DNA of 64,000 bases from contig NC_135244.1 in assembly GCF_947623445.1 (NCBI RefSeq), forward strand, positions 20,150,860 through 20,214,859. The letters are read 5' to 3'. The stretch comes from Clavelina lepadiformis. Lineage: Eukaryota; Chordata; Ascidiacea; Aplousobranchia; Clavelinidae. Position numbers and translations under genes: made by a program. Shown here piece by piece: positions 24,925 through 36,030 of the stretch. How positions within the stretch are numbered: the first letter of the stretch is position 1; the number at the start of each line of letters is the position of its first letter. The notes beneath the pieces were generated by a model that worked only from the letters and a program-made list of their open reading frames with translations, did not search any database and had not been told where the DNA came from.

Positions 24925-27900
24925 TGTTTCAAGCACATCGGCTACTCTCTTCACATCGTGTCAATCATATTCGAAGTTGCAGTCCCGCTTTGCTTGTGTT
25001 GTCATAAAGCTGCATTATTACGTGTGCTTCTAAAAATGACCTTTTTCTCGTGTCATGAGTTTTATACGCTTGGGTAACGCCAAGCGAGAATTCCTTTTTT
25101 CTATGGAATTTTGACAACCAAAGTTCAACAGGAGTGACATTTTTATGTTGTCGTTGTGCGAGTGAGTCGATGATGTTTTTGGAATTATGATGAATACAAT
25201 AAACGAAATAACCATGAATCGCAATAAGACTTATTATAATGTTGAGTGAAGTATCGTCGCCAGAGGTCACCAGAGAATTGCGCATTCAGCAAAAAATTTA
25301 GTTTGAGAATATGGCAAAGCTTGTTTTTTGAAGAAAGGCTCATGGCCTTGTCATTTGCTATAATATCTAAGTAAAGTTAACACGTAAAACCAAATCGTGA
25401 AGGAATATCAAGGCGGAAATATCATTTCCTGATGAAAATTCTTCTTGTACCAAGTTTGCCGTATTTAAGTAATTGTGCCGTATGTAAGTGCGCATTTGCA
25501 AGTTACCTATGCGGTATCTTGCCTGTAAATCTATACCACATTGGGTATTTTAGGTTACAATGTACCTAAATGTTGTAAACAAAGAAAGATTTCTTTTTGA
25601 CTTGACCCTAAAACCTAATCAATAATATGTCGAGCAAACTCCAACCAAGTCTCAAGTGATTACTTCGGAATAAGTCACGTGTTTAGAAAACACGACTCGC
25701 GCATGTGACTCATTACGTCACTAATGCTGCTCATCGACTGCAGCGGTTTGAAACAGAAATTCTATGCACGCACGTTTATATCTTCGATGGGAAACTTGTT
25801 AAACAATCCATCACCTTAGTTCAGTTGTTTGCTTGGAAACACGAAGAACGACAACAACGCATGAGCAGGAATCCTTTGATTTCAAAAGAACAAAGATTAA
25901 TCTCTCCATTGTGAGCTATCATTGTGTGGTGAAGACGCTGTCTGATGATGCCATGTAAGGGGATGCAAACGACAAGTCACTAATTTGCTTTTCTTCAACA
26001 AAGAAAAAACTCATTCTTGAACAGCTCAAATAAGGCATTTAGTTGTAGAACGAAATCTCTTTTTGAAATATAAGTTTGCTGTACTAAATTGAAAATCTGC
26101 TGGTAATTAGCCTATAGCTTCACACTAGGACGTTTGCATAACCTAGCTTGTAAGACCTTTAAAAATTTGAACATTTTAGTAAAGGAATAATGAACAAAAC
26201 TCCATCCAAGAAAAAAAATAATAAATAAAACAATCTTCAAATGCGTAGCCTACAATTTTTCAACATTAAATATCTTGGCGGCCAATGCTATTTGATGTTT
26301 ATTGTGATGTTTACAGTCTTAGCTGGTAGTGCTTCGGCGATTACATGGTTAAGTTTGATCTTTACACGATTTAACTGCACATAAAAATTTTAAGGCTGAT
26401 TTGTTTAGCTGTCTGCTGGTAGATATTGCGTGACGATGAGCTGAATCGTAATCTTAGAATTTTGTGGTCTTTAAGCTCAGCACTGTGCACCTTTGGTCAA
26501 AACTGTTTCGCTCTAAACGACGACTCAAATTGTTATACGCCAAGTTTTCTGAAATGCAAAAGAATACTTTTTCGTGGCTTACTCTGTCGCTTTACTGATA
26601 GGAGGCTGCTTACACCTGCAAACATTTTCTGTTTACCTCAATTTGCCAACCGTCACCAAAAAACATGTATTTCCATCATGAAAGTTATCAAGTAATCTGC
26701 TACGGAACTATATAGAGTCAGGATGTGCCCTAATGCGCGATAAGTAGGCTATGTTCATCTCTAATGTTTTTATAGGCAACAATTTCGAACATTGTTCATG
26801 GCAATGAACCAAAATTGCACAATAAAGATTGATGGAACTCTGTGTGGGGTCGTCTAAATTTATTCACCTTATGCAAAATTTCTCGTCGTATCATGTTACA
26901 AAGTGTTCAAGTACGCCCGCGATGGCTAATCAACACATTACTTACATGAAATTGTGGCTTGCCTTCAAAACTTTTGTAAGTTCAGGAAATCGCAAAAAAA
27001 CGCAGAAAGATTTATTACATCGTAATTCTTATTAATAGTGCGCTTATCAAAAGAGAACATGCCACAGTTTTGCCAGAAGGTTGTCAAAACTATGTACCGT
27101 AGTGAGTGGAAATGACGGGTGGAAACTTTGTTGACAAACTTCGCAGACGCGATTGAGATTATTGCGACAACGACAAAACAATAACTCGCTTTGACAGCAA
27201 AATGAGCGTTATAGACTGGAAATTGGAACAAAATCATTTCTCTAAAGCTGAGCGAACCATTTAACAGCGTTTTCGGAATAAATCCAAACTAAAAATAGTT
27301 TGAGCATCGATGGAATGATTGAAATTTCACCCTAATATAAAGTAGTTGAAATGAAGAAGTTGATGAAAGTAATAACTGTATTTAGCGATTCGTTTCGGCG
27401 TATTTTATCGCGTTTTTGAATTTGAACAGCGGCTCAACAAATACTGTTGACTGTTGTAACGATTTCTTTGATCCCAACGCTGGAAAATTCAATTCTATTT
27501 AATGCTTTGGCGTTGCACGTTTCGGCAGTAAATGGTGGAGAATGCTTTCGGCAATCTCTTATCGCAATGCTTGAAAACTCCCGACTATGTAACTGTAATC
27601 TTAACCTTGATATTTTCCCATTTCTGTTGGTAATCTAACAACGTATCAAACGTTGAAATGTATGCTTTTATTTTTATCAGCCAATTCCCCACCACAATTC
27701 TGTTTGTTGTAAATAACTTGTAATGACTCATCGGATACAAGCAGTGTTCCAGCTCAAACTGAGCGTATGTCGGTAAACAACTGCACACAGGTTAACGTCT
27801 GGAAAACAAATATCAGTTAATTTTTTAGAACGCAAGCAAATCTGTTTTAAATCTTACAACGGAAAAATCTACGTTTCCCAAAACGAATGATTGATTTTAT

Positions 27901-30900
27901 GTCCTGTGTTGCATCAAGCCGTAGAAGCGAAAACTGGCCGATAACAAATCAACAACACTTTATTTTTACAAACGGCAAACTTGTAAAAAGATGCCTTCAA
28001 GTTTTGTATGTATGCGCACAGTAGATGATTGATAAGGATATGTTGGGACAGTAAAAACTTTGTCGGGTGATAAAAGCTATGCGAGTACCTGATTAGGTAG
28101 CTACGCGCAATTAACTATAACAGTGTTTCTTAATCTTGTTTTGCCGCGACCCAAAATCTTATCTGTGGGAGCGACCCAAGTGGTGATCTAATAGTAATAA
28201 ACGATATAGAATTATACACTTTTGGTGTCATAGCGAGGACCCTGTCAAGACCCAATTTCGAGGTCTCCGCGACCCAGAAGTTAAGAACTACTAAACTGTA
28301 AGAAAAACGTATTGGAATTTGGGTGTGCTTGAGCGAACAAAACAGTTTTGTGTCTGAGACAAGATGTATAATTACTTTCTTGTTCGGTCATCGACTGATA
28401 AACTTAAGCTATTTACAGAACGTATCGACATTGCATGGTGTGGGAAAATCTACATACCACTGTGAAATAAAATTTATCTTCATCGAGAAAATATGAACAG
28501 TCGATCTTAGAGACAACTTCCCGAGCGGATTGTTCTGTCTCAAAAATAACTTAATCAGCAAAATTGAAACAAGACACGGAACTCATAAAGACTGTGGGAG
28601 TAAATGTCAAACGCAAAATTTTCACACATTTTACCATTTATTGTGATCACAAGACAGCACACCGCCGATTTTGCTTATCAAAGCGCTTTTGTTTATCATC
28701 TCGATTGATTTGCCTTAGGGCTTGCTATTTGGCATGATTTGTAAATGCGATGTTCTAGTTTAAAACGCCAAAATACTTAGATTCCAGACCGTTCCATACT
28801 CGGATTCCAGTTCAACGGTTGTTGTTATTTTCCATGTCCAGTCGACCGACAACGACCGAACAAGCACGATGTTCAGTACAAGTATGACTTGTACTTCGAT
28901 TCCTTAGGTACTGTAAGTTTGTACAAATATTTGACTTGTTACTCTGGTTATCATCACAACAACCAACGGCAGATCGCATTTGTTTTACACTTCACAGACA
29001 TCAATCGAATTGAACCAATATTACGTCACGCATTCCACGAGAAGAAGGTTTCTGAGAAAGTAGATGATAAGGAGCTCAGTCGTTTCTTCAGTGGATGTTT
29101 ACGAGTCTGCTTAGGGCTTAGGCTTGGCCTTAGGCTTAGGCCAAGAGGTTTGAGCAACTTTTTGGGTGGTGAGTTAAAGAATGTGAGACTTAGAGTAGAG
29201 GGTGGTGCATATTGATTGTTTTATTTTTAACCCACTTATTTTTAACGCCGTGTGAACACGATGTGAGCATATTTACAGACCTTTTTTTAAAGCGTGAGAC
29301 ATATTGCTTATTTCGGTTTTATTTTTAACGTTTTTCAATTAACTACCATTTAGTGAGGTACTTGACAATCATTAGGCAATAATTGCATTCCGAGTAAATT
29401 CATTATAGAGTTTGCATTAATTTCGTTTGCAGCCTGCACCAAATCACAGTTGGTTATGATGTGATTTTGAAACATTAGTCAGGCCTCGAAATCTGCTTTG
29501 CGCAAAAGATGGTCAGCTTTTGTGGTGGTTGCTTCGGCAGATGCAGTGGTCGCCGTTTATAAGATCCACCTCCGTTCCGGGAGAAATGGATCCCATAAGC
29601 GGCGGATCTAATAAACGACCGATCTACTTTAGGTCTCCAAATAACTTAAACAAGCTCTGTTTATGGTTGTTAATCATAGTCGACGGAAATAACTCAAAGA
29701 ACACAAAAATAAATCACACCAAAACACAAAGAAAGCATTCAAAAGAACATCAATTTAGAGTTGCTTGTCCCCGAGGAAAAGTCTTTCGCAGGTGATCCCG
29801 TACAAGGTGAAAAGAGACGTTACAACAGCTTGGGGAAAGCATTTTACTCGTTTTTTACTACATTTTAGCAGTTTAATACGTTTTACTACGTGGCCAGACG
29901 TTGGGAGTTGATCCACTAAGACAAGTATTTTCCACTATTTCCACTTTCCAGTATGTAGAAATTCCGTTCTACGGGTTTTGGCTCCAACAAGCGGCTGGAT
30001 CCAATATCTGTGAACCTTATAAGCTGCGACTACTGCGCCTTGTTAAAATATTCACTTAAGTTAATCGGCCTCGGTCGTACATAAATACTTAAACGTATTT
30101 TCGTCGCGAATTTCGTCAAATCATCGTATATCGTCGACGCCGCACGTTGGCACCTATCAATGTTGTATAGGGCTATAAACTGTATTTCACAATTCAGTAA
30201 CAGTTGCTGTAGTTATTTGTGAGACATAAGATTTGTGTTCAGATGCCGATTCCTTTAAATGTAAGCCAAGGGTTACATTTTAATACTTTGAGTAATTATA
30301 TTCAAGGTCTATATACAATATATAATAGATTTTACGAGGGATTTTTACGATGGATTTTACGAGGGTTTAAAGCGAGAGACGGCTTATTATTAACGTCTCA
30401 AGTTGTAATCTACATCTAACGAAATATCCTTCAAGCCTCAAGCAAACACAGCTTTAAATATAAATTTGGTAGGGTTGAGGTTGGTTAACCTCTATCAAAC
30501 AAAGGTTACCGTGCGAACGTTAACCTTTAACGTTAAGGTTTACTTTAATGTTAAGGTCAACGTTACGAACACTAAATTTTGTTCTTTTTTATAGCCAGAA
30601 TGAATTAAAGCAGCAATTCGTTTCATCGATTTTTATGCGCTTAAACTGCTTATTTGACACAAGGCGGAGGTCTGGTGTGAAGCTGGTTACCGGTTCCCTG
30701 GTAATATTTGCTCAAAACATGTATTTGTTCACCGGTCCTGTGGCTTCTTATTAAGTAACTTGTTTGCAGAGGAAGTTCGTTACATGTATAGTTATTTATT
30801 CATCTAATTATTTTTGAATCAAGGTATTTACCTACTTTAAATAAGTAATATTTTCCAGAAACGTTTGGGTAAGACGTCTTGGAAAGATTGCGTTCATGAA

Positions 30901-31457
30901 ACAAAAGAAAATTAAAATCTTTATCTGCATACATTTATTGATTTTTTTCTTGTAGATGTCCTGATGAAACAACAGCTAATAATTACACAAAGAATAACAA
31001 ACGTGTTGGACATTCAGTAACTATAGAGTATAGACTATGTAGGCTCTAACTTTTGTTGCGAACATCGGCGATCATGTGGCTACACAAGCCATTCTCGAAA
31101 GTTACACAAGCGTTTTCAATAATCTTTCACAAGTTCTGTTATGTCCTTCGAACGTACCACCAGTTGGATGATGGTAAATTCCTGGACCGTGCTGTGAAAA
31201 AGATTACGCTCGGATGACATGCTGTGTTATGCTCGCACAGGAATCTCTCGTCAGTAGATTTTACGTTTGTTTCAAACTTTTAGGCAACTCGATTCAGTGA
31301 GAATTGGCAGAATTGGCGTTGATTTTAGCCAACTCGGTAAACCTGAACGAACGAAACTTAAGAGAATTCTTATACAAGCAAGCCATGTCCAGAAACTCGT
31401 GCACGTTTTCAAAAAATTTCTTTCTAAAAATTTCGAAAAAGACCTTTCAAAATACCT
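24925..31457. other. SNRPB 3' region and gene-poor interval
   Basis: The interval starts with the SNRPB 3' UTR; an AATAAA lies at 25198-25203, about 275 nt after the stop. Beyond that I see only short ORFs without recognisable domains, one hAT MITE (28121-28293), and low-complexity GGCTTA-like repeats near 29110-29145. A plus-strand open stretch around 28900-29215 has some coding-like composition but no splice context or domain. Confidence 0.5.
28121..28293. mobile_element. hAT-type MITE (173 bp)
   Basis: The left end CAGTGTTTCTTAAT pairs with the reverse complement of the right end, TAGTAGTTCTTAAC. The flanks AACTATAA (28113-28120) and AACTGTAA (28294-28301) form an 8-bp duplication with one mismatch. 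GCGACCCA occurs near both ends, as in many hAT MITEs. No coding capacity. Confidence 0.78.
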
Positions 31458-31465
31458 CATAAAAG
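31458..31465 (+). promoter_or_regulatory. TATA-like box of gene A
   Basis: CATAAAAG lies 45 nt before the gene A ATG. It matches in position the clear TATAAAAG of paralogue B. The TTTGCAG at 31475-31481 may be the initiator region or a 3' splice acceptor. Confidence 0.4.
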
Positions 31466-31502
31466 GTTTTGTTCTTTGCAGGTGTTACAAGTACAATTTA
31501 CC

Positions 31503-32213
31503 ATGAAAAGAAAAGTATTTTTATTGGTAGTTATTTGTTTGTGTGTGTTCTGTTCCATCAGTGAAGCAAGTAAGTTTACTTTTCATCAACTATTAAGTTA
31601 AAATGTCATGAAACGTTTGCCATGTTCCAGTAGGTCTAAGACATAATCTTGACAGACTCAATTGCCTTTTCACAGGAAGGTCTCGTCATAAGACGAAATC
31701 TCGTTCAAAAATTTGGTGTAAAGTTTTGAAAAAGTTTGCTGGCATTTGTAACCGGAGAACAGATACGCAGGAATATTCCGTCAATTGCGGATCGTTTAAG
31801 CATAATCGTATAGGTATGTTTTGTAAATAAACACAATTTACAAAAAAACTTTGAAGAATTAAAAAAGAGTTTATACACCTGACAATAACATAAAGAAATA
31901 ATTCTGAATACTTAAAATGTGAAACATGCAAATCGAGTACTGTCATATAGAAGGGCTGCTTGCCAAAAAAATCATCAATTCAGTGTAGTACTAGTAAAAA
32001 ATGAAAACTATCCCCTTGTTTGAAACAACGCAATAAAAGTGTTTTTGTGTTACGTAATAGAGTAATGCTGTAATAGTTAGCAAGAAAACTTCAACAAACA
32101 TATCGAACAACTTCAGTTAAAAATGTTAATTTTTTTCAGCTTTGACTTGCACTCGATGTCGAGAGACTTATGGGGTTTGTTCGAAAAACACGAAACTTTT
32201 TCGTCTACGATGA
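31503..32213 (+). CDS. Gene A: secreted six-cysteine peptide, 3 exons, 92 aa
   Basis: Exons 31503-31569, 31676-31813, 32140-32213; GT-AG introns, both in phase 1; 279 nt, 92 aa. Exon 1 encodes a signal peptide (MKRKVFLLVVICLCVFCSIS, cleavage probably after EA). The mature chain is strongly basic (RRSRHKTKSRSK). Exon 2 carries C1-C3 (WC, x9, IC, x12, CGSF) and exon 3 carries C4-C6 (CTRCRETYGVC). Six cysteines suggest three disulfides and extracellular export. It is the closest relative of gene B: same exon 1 and exon 2 lengths and mostly similar residues, such as the shared ICNRR. AATAAA lies at 32390-32395. I do not recognise the family. Size, charge and disulfides would fit an antimicrobial or signalling peptide, but that is inference only. 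Confidence 0.85.
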
Positions 32214-32506
32214 AAACCAATCAGATGTTTTATGATGTTTAAGCACCCAATGACGTCAGGGAAAATCGATGACTTTGACTTAAAATTTGCGGTACAGCTG
32301 TTTCCGTTATCTTTCACAACTTGCTATCTTCTAAATACTTTTTTGTATTTTATGTTGTTTGTGTTATTTATTAATGGTTGACAGCGTTAAATAAATCACT
32401 TTCAGCACTTGCATTTAAACTTCTTAGTATAAAATAGAAACGATATTGTGTTACAGGCCAAATTAATTTATTGTCAGTTTGACTGGTTAGGTTTCCAAAC
32501 TTGCAG

Positions 32507-32643
32507 AAACGTGTATAAAAACGTACTGTTTAAATCGTGCTGGGGGTGTCTGCGATAAATCAATTGGCGATCTGTCATATAGGAAAGCGAAGTTCTATTC
32601 AAGCGCTTGGAAATGTATTTCTGAAACCAGAAGAACTTTATGA
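32507..32643 (+). CDS. Candidate alternative or orphan terminal exon with four cysteines
   Basis: Acceptor GGTTTCCAAACTTGCAG, then two bases and 44 codons to TGA at 32641. The open phase matches the phase-1 exits of gene A exons 1 and 2, so it could be spliced onto either. It encodes TCIKTYCLNRAGGVC and later SSAWKC (spacing C-x4-C-x7-C-x20-C), a different cysteine pattern from the standard last exon. It lies about 290 nt after the gene A stop and beyond the AATAAA at 32390. It may be an alternative ending of gene A, or the remaining exon of a separate small secreted gene. No transcript evidence is available here. Confidence 0.4.
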
Positions 32644-33687
32644 GGTTTTCGTTCATTCGTTCACATAAGTTTTAATCGTCATCAGGAAAAACGTGATTTG
32701 CGCAGCTGCGCAGTAGCTGATTGTAAATTAGTTGACTTGGATTAAAAAACACAAGCTACGTTTCTTCCAAATACTTCTAGGAATAAGCACACAACACACT
32801 TTGATCCATGTCAAGCAAGCTTGTTATAAATGTATGAAATTCCGTTTAATTGTATTTTCATTTCAATTCAACGTCATACCAGCACACAAAATAAAAGTAA
32901 ATTTTGACTTAACTTGTAGATGTTATATTTTATTTTATTAGTTAAGATGTCTATGCCAGCAATATTCAGATGTCCGACGGGCAGTCGATGTTTTAAAAAC
33001 TTAATAATGACCATAAGGTTTTTCGTTTATCAAGTTTCCGCGGTGTGGCGCTCCCGAGTTTGAGTTTATCTTTGCTTTTAGTAGGATGGCTCTGGTAAGC
33101 GATAAAATATAAGGCAACATTTGGTTTCGTATCAAATAATTTTAAAGCAGTTTTATAATTTACAATGTCTCTAAATTTCTTACTTTTTTCAGGCAAATTA
33201 TTTATTAATTAGGCGCAGATTTTACCATGCACTTTGCACTACTTGGCTGTAGTCCAGGTCTTAAAAAGAACATAAACGCTGTAATTGAAATTTTGAAAAG
33301 ACAATAGAATAAAAGACGGCTTTTTTCGGTGTCTTTTATGCCTTATGACCATACATAACACATGTTGTTTTAGGTTCTATCCTATGTTCTATGTCATGGC
33401 ATTCTACAAGTTGCATTTAACTGCTTCTCAATACATAGAAATGCATGGAGAGCGCTAGTACGGGTGAACGTTTATATTTGCGCAAAAAGAAACGAAAGCT
33501 TTGATTGCGGTTTACATGACAAACGCGAATGTTAAAGTGATACTGCTCATTGAAAGAACATGCGAGTTCATTGGAGTTCACCGTGATATTACATGATTAG
33601 GCATATGACGTAAGAGTGGCGCTTACCCGCACACAGCGTGTTATTAATATATGAGAACTTTGTGGATTGCCACAGTAGACCATATAG

Positions 33688-33877
33688 CAAAGATGGACAA
33701 ACTGCGGCTCGCCGACATGTATTTTGTGGCTCTTCTAGCTGAATAGCAATATCCATTATTGTTCGTTATCCATTCATTGTTTACCGTATGTCTATTGACA
33801 CTACTGATTTTGCGGCTCGCTGGTGTTGGTAGTTTTTCATAAGTGACTCTTTCATTGAACAAGTTTGCTCACCGCTG
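33688..33877. mobile_element. Probable hAT-type MITE, diverged
   Basis: The left end CAAAGATGGACAAACTGCGG and the reverse complement of the right end, CAGCGGTGAGCAAACTTG, are similar. GCGGCTCG occurs twice inside, as in common hAT MITEs. The flanks CCATATAG and GTGTATAG share only 5 of 8 bases, so the target duplication is weak. Confidence 0.45.
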
Positions 33878-34112
33878 GTGTATAGTCTTCCACTTAAAAT
33901 CTTAAATAATAAAAAGCACGATATGGTTTGGACAATAAAATGTATTGTTGCGTCACAAGTACTACACTGTTTGGCTCAATGGCCGTCGACTGACCCTTTC
34001 CAAGTAACAGCCGCCATTTATGGAGATATGAAAAATATTTTTTGATCGCCCATACTTAACAATATAAATTATTGATTCACTTTGATTCTTTTTAAATTGC
34101 AAGAGTTTTGGG

Positions 34113-34278
34113 CATTAGATAGATTGATTAGCATTAGATTGATTGATTAGCATTAGATTGATTGATTAGCATTAGATAGATTGATTAGCATTAGATTGAT
34201 TGATTAGCATTAGATTGATTGATTAGCATTAGATTGATTGATTAGCATTAGATTGATTGATTAATTAGCATTAGATTG
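34113..34278. repeat. 19-bp minisatellite, about 8 copies
   Basis: Tandem copies of CATTAGATTGATTGATTAG. Two units carry ATAGATTG instead of ATTGATTG, and the last full unit has a 4-bp insertion. The array ends with a partial copy. Confidence 0.95.
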
Positions 34279-35639
34279 CAAAAATTTCACTCAGGTGGGA
34301 AACATATGAGTTTCTTTGCACAAAATATGACGTCACCATAGATGGTCAGCGAAGCATGTAACGTAAAATGCGTGATAGTCGGCGTGTCACTGCAGCCGCT
34401 TGCGTATAGAATTGTCAACCTCTGTGCTGCAGTGAAATAAAAGAAAATTAAAAGTTAACAACAGTACTCATTATAACAACATACAAACCAACAATGCGCA
34501 TTTAGAAACGGTTGTGTTGATAAATGCGGTAGAGCCTTTTCATCACCATTAGAATCTAAATGTGAAAATGTCATGATCGAGTAATTTTGAACCGGCCGGC
34601 AAGCTTGATGGAACTTTTTCCACAAATTCGAAAAACACTTTCTCGTATTCCAATGGGTGATCAAAAGACTTTACCATATTTTGCAAACGGTAGTTTTTGT
34701 GATTTAAAACTTTTTATTAATAGGTAATTTTAAGTTGGCCACTGCAAGTAAAAAATGAGGCGCCATCTGCTTGTACAAAACCATGCAATAAATTGGTGCG
34801 TTTCAAAAGTTTATATGATTAACAAACGAACACATCGGTCAACTTCAGTTACAAAGCTGTTTGGAAAAAGTAAATATTTTTTATCTTCTTCTGCTGTAAT
34901 CTATTGTTGCCTTTTCTTGTCCTTAACAGACTTAGATACAGACGTAACTTGTATTGAAACAGTACAGTACATTTAACACCGAATTTGAAGTGTATTGTAA
35001 CACAACACTTTAATTAGGCTTAAACAAACTTGTAACTGGGATAACTTATGATAAAAGATCAAATAATAAACATATAACAAAATATTAGTAACTTCAAAAG
35101 AATAAAAGTTGGACCTACTGCAACCAGGCAGACTTACACATTTAAGGTCGAGATAACGTATAAAGCCACAAAAGTAAACAAGGTACGATCCACGTTCTAC
35201 ATGCAATCAATGTGCTTGAGGTCTACCACCAAGATACTACATATTTTCCCCAATTCAATTACATAAATATTTACCACAGAGTTCTGCACACCGAGCTCAT
35301 TCTTATAACCTCCAACATAGAATGATCATGAATGACCATAATCTGGCCGAGGTATCGACCGCATTGCGCGCAATCCAGCACAAAATGGCGCAGTCGGCCG
35401 CAAAGGAAATATAACGGACCCGAGCTCCAAAACACGTATAACAGAAACACTATCGCGAGTTGCGTGATGTTTGTTATCTGATGACATCAGAGAATATGAG
35501 TAAATTTTTTACCTTCAATCCAAAACCTTCAATCATAAAATAAAAACGGTTCCTAAGACTCGGGAAAAATACGAAAATTAGATTCGAGTCTTTTGAGATT
35601 CGGTTTTTTAGGATACGTTATTCTAGGTTCTAGAATGTG

Positions 35640-36030
35640 CATCTTTATTTGTACTCCACACACACTTTGAACGTTCCCCGTCTTTACGTCACTCATTGTT
35701 ACATTCCCAGCATTCCAGATTGCTGTGTTGGCTACGTTGTGCTGACTAGAGTTGGGCCTAGAGAGAGGTGTTTTGTCAGGTGTCAGTTTTTTACCGGCTT
35801 AGAACGTGACTGTTATTGACTCAGTGTTTTCTCTCTTGTGGTGTCGTGTTGACTATCTTGGTAGTTTTTGTAGCAGCCGCGGCTGGTTATTTTCTCGTTT
35901 ATTCCTTAACTGTTAGTTTTTATTATTGTACCGTTACTATTCATTTTATTTAAACCCTTTTAATATTTGTGGTGCCGCGACTCGCCGTTGAAGTGATATC
36001 GAACTTGGCTTTTACCCCACTTTTATCGCG
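35640..36030 (+). mobile_element. Possible LTR-retrotransposon fragment with primer-binding site
   Basis: TGGTGCCGCGACTCG at 35969-35983 looks like the complement of a tRNA 3' end (ending CCA), as in the primer-binding sites of BEL/Pao-like LTR elements. It follows a roughly 330-bp non-coding stretch that could be an LTR. I see no second LTR and no gag or pol ORF. Tentative. Confidence 0.25.

Noticed and set aside
28889..29215. Plus-strand open stretch reading HNNQRQIAFVLHFTDINRIE
   Set aside because: Some coding-like composition, but no recognisable domain and it runs into a GGCTTA-type repeat; no splice partners found.
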